From positions 1 to 9,495 of the forward strand of contig JAGLDQ010000075.1 in the NCBI GenBank assembly GCA_023145535.1: a stretch of DNA of 9,495 bases, in the 5' to 3' direction. Source of the stretch: Cocleimonas sp. (GTDB lineage: Bacteria > Pseudomonadota > Gammaproteobacteria > Thiotrichales > Thiotrichaceae). Position 1 is the stretch's first letter. Every line of letters starts with the position of its first letter. Below, in pieces: positions 1 to 4,988 of the stretch. The position numbers were made by a program, and so were the translations under genes. The notes beneath the pieces were generated by a model. The model did no database searches, was not told where the DNA came from, and worked only from the letters and a program-made list of their open reading frames with translations.

Positions 1-131
1 CAGAAGTTATTAGCCGCTGTGCCGCGTTTGGTTCTGTGATTTATTCGTCTTTCTTTCATTAATGCTTCGGATGATTTTTGTAAACCATTGTTTTCTTCTT
101 CGTAAAATTTAAATTATTTAAATATCAATAA
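1..131. other. AT-rich non-coding stretch, nothing assignable
   Basis: No gene could be assigned here. Two plus-strand frames run in from the left edge and stop early, at 37-39 and at 60-62, so one of them could be the last few residues of an upstream gene, but they are too short to judge. A frame containing Trp-Phe at 29-34 might be decayed upstream tnpB sequence belonging to the next feature, but I cannot align it. Bases 105-135 are almost pure A and T. Confidence 0.3.
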
Positions 132-342
132 ATTAGAAACTTAGAATACCGTATTTTTAAAAACTGTCCGAAGTGTTGTTTCATCTTAAAGAGAGACTTC
201 AATGTAACCCATTGAATGTGCATATTTTAGTAAGTGCGTGACTTCCGTTAGTGCCAAGTGAAATAATGAGATGATTAAGGATTATTTAGCACATCACTTT
301 GAACCTAAAAAAGAGGATGGTTTTGACAGAGAACCAAACTAA
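132..342 (+). pseudogene. tnpB: Decayed C-terminal fragment of a TnpB (IS200/IS605 accessory nuclease)
   Basis: The parent protein is the RNA-guided nuclease carried by IS200/IS605 transposons. Frame 3 (132-212) reads through EYRIFKNCPKCCFILKRDFN, which matches the end of the TnpB zinc ribbon: an aromatic/basic lead-in, CPxC, a hydrophobic stretch, then RD-x-N. A family member would continue NAAxNI. Here the reading moves to frame 1 at about 210, giving I-E-C (211-219), then VTSVSAK, a TGA at 259-261, and finally a run ending FDREPN at the TAA of 340-342. KQEPN-like ends are common in these proteins (from memory). At least one frameshift and one nonsense codon show it is dead. The first CxxC pair and the catalytic part are not recognisable upstream. 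The assignment rests on motif recall, not on an alignment. Confidence 0.6.
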
Positions 343-418
343 CAGATGCATCGTTTAGTCGATGCGTCTCCGTGGCTTTCAGCCCGTAACATTAAACCAC
401 CAGCTTTAGCTGGTGGTT
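343..418 (+). ncRNA. Three-hairpin structured RNA, omegaRNA / IS right-end-like
   Basis: Three hairpins stand almost back to back. The first has arms 345-353 and 360-368, nine pairs with one G-U and a TTTAGT loop. The second, short one spans 371-386, with GGCT/AGCC arms, a TTC loop and outer CG/CG pairs. The third has perfect ten-base arms at 395-404 and 409-418 around a TTTA loop. In IS200/IS605 elements the guide-RNA scaffold (omegaRNA) overlaps the 3' end of tnpB and the right end, and the guide begins just after it. Position and order fit that model. Whether it is still transcribed or works with a TnpB elsewhere in the genome cannot be told. The third hairpin could also help end the minus-strand transcript. 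Confidence 0.42.
395..418 (-). terminator. Possible terminator of the asnO-like gene (perfect 10-bp hairpin)
   Basis: On the minus strand, 42 bases past the stop codon, perfect arms of ten bases with GC-rich tips flank a TAAA loop and are followed by TTTAATGTT. The T-run is short, so it would be a weak intrinsic terminator. The same hairpin is read above as the transposon end; both roles are possible, since such ends often act as terminators. Confidence 0.35.
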
Positions 419-459
419 GTTTAGTCGTATAAAATGTAGAGAGTGAAGTCGTTGTTATT

Positions 460-2232
460 TTATATTTTATTCATTTGCAACCAGTACTCCAGTAACGCTA
501 ATTGCCACAGCTTGCTGCCTTGAATACGGGTCAAATAGTCTTCGGGCTTTTGTAATAACTTATCCACATAAGCCCGTTGATAAAGACCTCGCTCTCGACA
601 CGCTTGTGAGTTGACAATATCACGCATAAAGTCTAAAAATTCTCCACGCACAAATTTTAAGGCAGGCACAGGAAAATAGCCTTTTTTACGATCTATTACA
701 CTATCAGGAATCAATCCACGTGCAATTTGTTTTAGTACATATTTGCCATTATCACGCAGCTTCATTTCAGGAGGCATCTTCGCCGCCAGCTCGACAAGCT
801 CATGATCCAAAAAGGGAACTCGTGCTTCTAATCCCCATGCCATCGTCATATTGTCCACTCGCTTTACAGGATCATCCACAATAAGCATGGTTGTATCGGC
901 ACGTAACACTTGATCAATAAAGCAATCGGCTTGCGGTGCCTCTAACAAGGCTTTCATTGTCTCTGCACTGTAATCCCGATCAATATAATCTGGCATGAGC
1001 ATTTCTGCCATTTCATCATGGTCACGATCAAAATAGAATCGGCGGAAACGTTCTAACGCCGTGCCTTGCGCCTCGCGCATTTTGGAATACCAGAAATAAC
1101 CGCCAAACACTTCATCGGCACCTTGCCCTGATTGGACGACTTTTACCTTTTGGGCAACTTGCTCTGACAGGAGATAAAAGCCAATCGCATCTTGTCCAAA
1201 CATGGGTTCCGACATATTAGCAACGGCTTCGGGTAGACGGTTTAAGGTGTCTTCATTAGGGATATGAACTTTGGTGTGATTGGTGTTAAAACGTGCAACC
1301 ACCGCATCAGAAAATTCATATTCATTGCCTTTTTCTTCGGGTTGATCGTCAAACCCAATCGTAAAGGTGCGAATATCTTCAATACCAATTTCATCCAGAA
1401 GACCGACCAACAAGCTGGAGTCTAAACCGCCTGAAAGCAATACACCGACGGGCACATCAGATACGGCATTACGACGGCGCACGGCGGTTTTTAACGATTC
1501 ATGTATCGCTTCTGTCCATTCACCATCGGATAATTCTTTTTCAGGACGGGTCGCATCCAGTGTCCAGTAGCGTTCTAATTTTTGCTCACCATTGTCTTTA
1601 ATCATTAGGCTATGCGCGGGTTCTAATTTACGAATCCCTTGTAAAATAGTACGCGGGGCAGGAGTCACCGCATGTAATGTAAATTGATGATGTAGCGCAA
1701 TAGGATCAATGGTTGTATCAATATCGCCACCCGCTAATAGCGCTTGCACCGTAGAGGCAAAACGAAAGCCCTGTTTGGATTGTGAATAATAAAGTGGCTT
1801 AATTCCCATGCGATCACGGGCTAAAAATAATGTTTTCTGCTTAAGATCCCAAACGGCAATCGCAAACATACCCAGAAAATGCTTCACACAATCACGTCCC
1901 CACTCCGCATAGGCTTTTAAAATAACCTCTGTATCCCCTGTGGAAAAAAAGGTATGCCCTTTTGCTTGTAAGGTTTTGCGTAACTCAGGATGATTATAAA
2001 TCGTACCATTAAACACCAATGCTAGACTAAGTTGCGGGTCAATCATCGGTTGATTGCCTTTTTCAGATAAGTCTAGAATGGATAAGCGACGATGCCCAAA
2101 GGCTAACGCACCATCTGAAAATGTTCCTGCATGATCAGGGCCGCGTTTTTCTAATTTTTCCATCATCGCCTGAAGGTCATTTAGCTCCGGCAAACTGCCA
2201 TCAAGACGATACTCTCCGCAAATTCCGCACAT
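460..2232 (-). CDS. asnO: Asparagine synthase-like amidotransferase, N-acetylglutaminylglutamine amide type
   Basis: This cytosolic enzyme of 590 residues should use glutamine and ATP to amidate N-acetylglutaminylglutamine, the last step in making the osmoprotectant dipeptide NAGGN. Residues 1-215 form a class II glutaminase domain: nucleophile Cys2 after Met removal, HRR at 47-49, FNG at 74-76 and GD at 99-100. From about 238 comes the synthase domain: pyrophosphate loop SGGLDSS (267-273), GQGADEVFGGY (369-379), and EARVPFLDH (469-477). Overall wording and length match the 'trio' amidotransferases of the NAGGN cluster rather than AsnB of asparagine synthesis; I recall these from the family, not from a search. 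The start has AAGG about nine bases upstream. The cluster partners (acetyltransferase/ATP-grasp ligase and M42-like peptidase) are not in the window. Plain asparagine synthetase is the main alternative. Confidence 0.85.
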   Translation of the reverse strand: MCGICGEYRLDGSLPELNDLQAMMEKLEKRGPDHAGTFSDGALAFGHRRLSILDLSEKGNQPMIDPQLSLALVFNGTIYNHPELRKTLQAKGHTFFSTGDTEVILKAYAEWGRDCVKHFLGMFAIAVWDLKQKTLFLARDRMGIKPLYYSQSKQGFRFASTVQALLAGGDIDTTIDPIALHHQFTLHAVTPAPRTILQGIRKLEPAHSLMIKDNGEQKLERYWTLDATRPEKELSDGEWTEAIHESLKTAVRRRNAVSDVPVGVLLSGGLDSSLLVGLLDEIGIEDIRTFTIGFDDQPEEKGNEYEFSDAVVARFNTNHTKVHIPNEDTLNRLPEAVANMSEPMFGQDAIGFYLLSEQVAQKVKVVQSGQGADEVFGGYFWYSKMREAQGTALERFRRFYFDRDHDEMAEMLMPDYIDRDYSAETMKALLEAPQADCFIDQVLRADTTMLIVDDPVKRVDNMTMAWGLEARVPFLDHELVELAAKMPPEMKLRDNGKYVLKQIARGLIPDSVIDRKKGYFPVPALKFVRGEFLDFMRDIVNSQACRERGLYQRAYVDKLLQKPEDYLTRIQGSKLWQLALLEYWLQMNKI

Positions 2233-2272
2233 GTTTTTTACCTTTTATTGTGATCCTGTTGGTTAACGATTT

Positions 2273-2280
2273 ATTATACT
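2273..2280. promoter_or_regulatory. Overlapping back-to-back -10 elements of a divergent promoter pair
   Basis: The minus strand reads TATAAT at 2273-2278 (perfect consensus, facing the asnO-like gene), and the plus strand reads TATACT at 2275-2280 (facing the small membrane-protein gene). Neither has a good -35 box; the best minus-strand candidate is TTCGTC opposite 2297-2302 with an 18-base spacer. With only 88 bases between the two likely starts, polymerase should not be able to occupy both at once, so the two genes may compete for transcription. Confidence 0.4.
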
Positions 2281-2309
2281 GAAATTTAAACTAACTGACG
2301 AACTTCGAC

Positions 2310-2323
2310 AGGGACAGATTATT
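2310..2323 (+). promoter_or_regulatory. Ribosome binding site AGGGA that points to an ATT start at 2321
   Basis: AGGGA occupies 2310-2314, six bases before the ATT at 2321-2323. This is the only purine-rich motif upstream of the small membrane-protein gene and it sits at a normal distance from this codon. The nearest conventional start, GTG at 2348, has no such motif in front of it. Confidence 0.45.
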
Positions 2324-2677
2324 TTACACCTATCTTATCATTTCATTGTGCCTGCGATTATCGCAGGGCTATTTTTCCGCTCAGATTGGAAGCTTGTTTA
2401 TCTGCTGCTAATCGCCACGATGCTGGTTGATTTAGACCATTTACTGGCAACGCCTATTTATGATCCAACCCGCTGTAGTATTGGTTTTCATCCTTTACAT
2501 AACTTTATCGCTATTTCGATGTATGTTTTTCTTTGTTTTCTCCCTAAGTTCCGCTACTTACGCATTATTGGGATGGGCTTAATCATCCATATGCTGCTCG
2601 ATTCATTAGACTGCCAAGTAACCAATGGCGTTTGGTATTATCTCGATTCTACAAGTTTCACGCATGATAATAGCTAA
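2321..2677 (+). CDS. Small integral membrane protein, DUF6122-like, probable ATT start
   Basis: The function of this family is not known. From ATT 2321 it is 118 residues long: a membrane segment near 8-20, another at 25-40 ending in DLDH (37-40), then TPIYDPTRCSIGFHPLH (44-60), a hydrophobic segment 61-75, and a last one (80-98) with HMLLDSLDC (90-98). The conserved Asp and His residues suggest a membrane metal site, like the unrelated-by-name YdjM-type hydrolases; this is inference. The frame stays open back to 2267 without ATG, GTG or TTG before GTG 2348. Starting at 2348 would remove LHLSYHFIV, which resembles the N-terminus of relatives as I remember them, so I prefer ATT 2321, with ATT 2318 or CTG 2279 as alternatives. 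It diverges from the amidotransferase gene and seems to be transcribed alone. Confidence 0.68.
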   Translation: MLHLSYHFIVPAIIAGLFFRSDWKLVYLLLIATMLVDLDHLLATPIYDPTRCSIGFHPLHNFIAISMYVFLCFLPKFRYLRIIGMGLIIHMLLDSLDCQVTNGVWYYLDSTSFTHDNS

Positions 2678-3000
2678 ACTAAACCTTCTATTTACACTTA
2701 ATAAGGTCTCTCTATTCTCTTTGGGATAGATTAGATTTATTTATGTACTTTTTGTGGGTGAATTAAGGATTACGTCTTGACCTAGCTCACAACATAAGCG
2801 AGGATACTCGCCATTTAAGCAATCGCTTATATGCTCTAGCATAGGGTTAAGTTCCAAGTTTTGCACCGAAAGTACAATTGTGAATAAAAATAAAAAGCGA
2901 TTGTCTTTTTGTATTATTTTAATTGTAGATAAACCATAACGTGATGAACTATCTACAATTTGTTTCAATTTTTTGTTAATTTTTCGGGAGTGAGTCTTAA
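2678..3000. other. Non-coding spacer with several dyads ahead of petABC
   Basis: No coding region is supported in these 323 bases. They hold a weak hairpin at 2711-2717/2724-2730 (seven pairs, one G-U), possibly ending the small membrane-protein transcript. An eight-base inverted repeat follows at 2794-2801/2823-2830; its left arm overlaps an alternative GCGAG/CTCGC hairpin at 2798-2811, so only one can form. Next come a palindrome TATGCT-CT-AGCATA at 2830-2843 and a perfect 11-base inverted repeat at 2921-2960 (separate entry). The petA promoter should lie here, but no convincing -35/-10 pair stands out. TATTAT at 2912-2917 is a possible -10 box. The petA ribosome site GGGAG is at 2986-2990. 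Confidence 0.5.
2921..2960. promoter_or_regulatory. Perfect 11-bp inverted repeat upstream of petA
   Basis: Arms AATTGTAGATA (2921-2931) and TATCTACAATT (2950-2960) are exact complements around an 18-base spacer, 40 bases before the petA start. It could be a two-site operator for a dimeric regulator of bc1 expression or a hairpin in the petA leader. It is not followed by a T-run, so it is not an intrinsic terminator. A looser copy of the left arm (AATTGTGAATAAA) begins at 2877. Confidence 0.45.
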
Positions 3001-3597
3001 ATGGCAAATTCAAAAGTAGACAAGGGTCGTAGACGCTTTCTTGTTGCAGCAACCTCAGTGGTTGGGGCGATAGGAACAGCAGCAATGGCGACTCCATTTG
3101 TTATGTCGTTGACCCCAAGTGCGCGAGCCTTGGCCGCAGGTGCACCTGTGGAAGTCAATATTTCTAAGATTGAGGCAGGTCAGCAAATTCGCGTTATCTG
3201 GCGTGGTAAACCCGTTTGGGTTGTCAATCGCACCCCTGAGATGATTGCAAAACTTCCGAGTGTTGACCCTATATTGACCGACCCTGATTCAGAGGTTGAA
3301 TCACAGCAGCCCGCTTATGCACAAAATATTTACCGTTCTATTAAGGAACAATACTTAGTACTCATTGGTATTTGTACTCATTTGGGTTGTTCTCCCACGT
3401 ATCGTCCTGAATTAGCCCCAGCTGACTTAGGTGCAAGCTGGCCAGGAGGCTGGTATTGTCCTTGTCATGGTTCACGCTTTGATATGGCGGGCCGTGTTAT
3501 GAAAGGGTCTCCCGCAGGGACTAATCTAGAAGTACCCCCGTACTACTATCAAAGCGATGCCACTATTTTAGTCGGCCAAAGCAAGGGAGCGGCATAA
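3001..3597 (+). CDS. petA: Ubiquinol-cytochrome c reductase, Rieske iron-sulfur subunit
   Basis: This is the [2Fe-2S] subunit of the cytochrome bc1 complex, which passes one electron from quinol to cytochrome c1 on the periplasmic side. The 198 residues start with a twin-arginine motif RRRFL (10-14) and a hydrophobic segment to about 37, the usual uncleaved Tat signal-anchor. The cluster boxes are CTHLGC (125-130) and CPCHGS (153-158). By analogy with the bovine protein, C125, H127, C153 and H156 bind the cluster, and C130 and C155 form the disulfide. Phe160 stands where mitochondrial proteins have a Tyr that raises the cluster potential. GGGAG lies ten bases before the ATG. It is the first gene of petABC and shares one base with petB (TAATG). 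Confidence 0.97.
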   Translation: MANSKVDKGRRRFLVAATSVVGAIGTAAMATPFVMSLTPSARALAAGAPVEVNISKIEAGQQIRVIWRGKPVWVVNRTPEMIAKLPSVDPILTDPDSEVESQQPAYAQNIYRSIKEQYLVLIGICTHLGCSPTYRPELAPADLGASWPGGWYCPCHGSRFDMAGRVMKGSPAGTNLEVPPYYYQSDATILVGQSKGAA

Positions 3598-4988
3598 TGA
3601 GCTTAATCAATTGGATTGATGATCGTTTCCCTTTAACTAAGGTATGGAACGAACATCTAGCGCAATACTATGCGCCTAAAAACTTTAATGCGTGGTACTT
3701 TTTTGGCTCGTTAGCCATGTTAGTACTCGTTATACAGATCGTGACCGGTATTTTGCTCACCATGCATTATAAGCCTGACACCATGATGGCATTTACCTCA
3801 GTTGAACATATCATGCGGGATGTACCCGGTGGCTGGTTCATACGCTATATGCATTCCACAGGGGCATCGTTATTCTTTGTCGTGGTTTATTTGCATATGT
3901 TCCGTGGCTTAATTTATGGCTCCTTTAAAGGGCCTCGTGAATTAGTCTGGCTGATTGGTATGGCAATTTACCTCGCCTTGATGGCTGAAGCATTCATGGG
4001 ATACTTACTTCCTTGGGGGCAAATGTCATTCTGGGGCGCGCAGGTTATTATCAACTTGTTTAATACCATTCCTTATATTGGTGATGTCGTTTCAACCACC
4101 ATTCGTGGTGACTTTGTTATCTCCGATCCGACGCTAAACCGTTTCTTTGCTTTCCATGTTATTGCCGTTCCTTTGATTTTGGTTGGTCTGGTTTTTGTTC
4201 ATATCGTGGCTTTGCACGTGGTGGGTTCAAATAATCCAGACGGCGTTGAGATCAAAAAGAATAAAGATAAAAATGGTATTCCTTTAGATGGTATTCCATT
4301 CCACCCTTACTACAGTGTTAAAGATATTGCGGGTATCGTGGTCTTCTTAATGGTGTTCTTTGCGATTTTATTCTTTATCCCAGAAGGCGGTGGTTACCTC
4401 CTTGAGCATGCTAACTTTGAGCCGGCTAATCCATTAAAAACACCTGAACATATTGCACCCGTTTGGTATTTCACCCCATTTTACACTGTACTACGTGCCG
4501 TTCCTGATCCTTGGTATGGAACGTTAGCAATGTTTGCAGCGATTGCCGTGTTGTTTATCCTCCCTTGGTTGGATAAAAACCCTATTAAATCTATTCGCTA
4601 TAGAAATACAGCGCATAAAATCAATATCGTTTGGTTTGCACTGTTCTTCTTGATCTTAGGTTATTTAGGCGTGATGCCCGTCACTGATTTCTTCCGTGAG
4701 TTAGGCACAAGAGCAACACAAATATACTTCTTATTCTTCTTAGTGACGATGGCACATAGTTATCCTAAAAAGAGAGCCATGTATTTAATTTGGTTTATCG
4801 CATTAGGCGCGTTAGTGCTATTCACCGACTGGTTGCGTTGGAGCGATAGCTTCACTGGCCCGCAACGTCACTATTTCTGGATGATGATGGCATTACCAGC
4901 AACGTATTTAGCCTCTACTTTGTTATTACCTCTATTCGTCAGTCGTTGTAATGCAGAGAAAGAAGTTCCAGAGAGGGTAACAGGATGA
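3597..4988 (+). CDS. petB: Ubiquinol-cytochrome c reductase, cytochrome b subunit, with extra C-terminal helices
   Basis: This is the membrane core of the bc1 complex, holding hemes bL and bH and both quinone sites. The heme ligands should be H86 and H100 in helix B and H187 and H202 in helix D. PVWYF (288-292) is the beta/gamma-proteobacterial form of the PEWY motif at the quinol oxidation site, and the chain ends in VPERVTG as in relatives. At 463 residues it is longer than the roughly 400-430 I expect. The excess lies at about 383-447, between helix H (near 371-387) and the conserved tail, and adds two likely membrane helices (394-412 and 427-447) with a short polar loop. A good AAGGGAG site at 3583-3589 precedes the ATG. 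The stop overlaps the petC start (ATGA). Confidence 0.95.
   Translation: MSLINWIDDRFPLTKVWNEHLAQYYAPKNFNAWYFFGSLAMLVLVIQIVTGILLTMHYKPDTMMAFTSVEHIMRDVPGGWFIRYMHSTGASLFFVVVYLHMFRGLIYGSFKGPRELVWLIGMAIYLALMAEAFMGYLLPWGQMSFWGAQVIINLFNTIPYIGDVVSTTIRGDFVISDPTLNRFFAFHVIAVPLILVGLVFVHIVALHVVGSNNPDGVEIKKNKDKNGIPLDGIPFHPYYSVKDIAGIVVFLMVFFAILFFIPEGGGYLLEHANFEPANPLKTPEHIAPVWYFTPFYTVLRAVPDPWYGTLAMFAAIAVLFILPWLDKNPIKSIRYRNTAHKINIVWFALFFLILGYLGVMPVTDFFRELGTRATQIYFLFFLVTMAHSYPKKRAMYLIWFIALGALVLFTDWLRWSDSFTGPQRHYFWMMMALPATYLASTLLLPLFVSRCNAEKEVPERVTG

Larger units (their letters stand above)
132..420 (+). mobile_element. Right-end remnant of an IS200/IS605-family element
   Basis: This combines the dead tnpB tail (132-342) with the structured right end (343-418). 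Elements of this family are bounded by subterminal hairpins rather than terminal inverted repeats and make no target duplication, so the outer border cannot be read precisely. I place it just after the last hairpin. No left end and no tnpA are present, so the element is immobile. It lies about 40 bases beyond the stop codon of the minus-strand amidotransferase gene. Confidence 0.5.

Noticed and set aside
65..173. Inverted repeat CTTCGGA (65-71) / TCCGAAG (167-173) as a possible element border
   Set aside because: Seven bases about 95 bases apart is expected by chance, and the right copy lies inside the tnpB-like coding remnant.
323..328. Perfect TTGACA before the hairpin cluster as a promoter for the RNA
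   Set aside because: No acceptable -10 box lies 16-18 bases downstream (ATGCAT at that distance), and the site is within the tnpB remnant.
1367..1570. Plus-strand open frame inside the asnO-like gene
   Set aside because: It is antisense to the conserved synthase domain of a clear gene and encodes a Ser/Arg/Thr-rich product with no family features.
2348..2350. GTG 2348 as start of the DUF6122-like gene
   Set aside because: It would drop a family-like N-terminal segment and has no ribosome binding site; ATT 2321 explains both better, though not proven.
2892..2910. AAAAAG/CTTTTT hairpin as a terminator before petA
   Set aside because: The stem is almost only A-T pairs and would be too weak; the T-run is part of the stem itself.
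2741..3097. Minus-strand open frame of 118 codons across the spacer and the petA start
   Set aside because: It overlaps the well-supported petA N-terminus, shows no recognisable motif, and covers a region full of dyads and low-complexity AT sequence.
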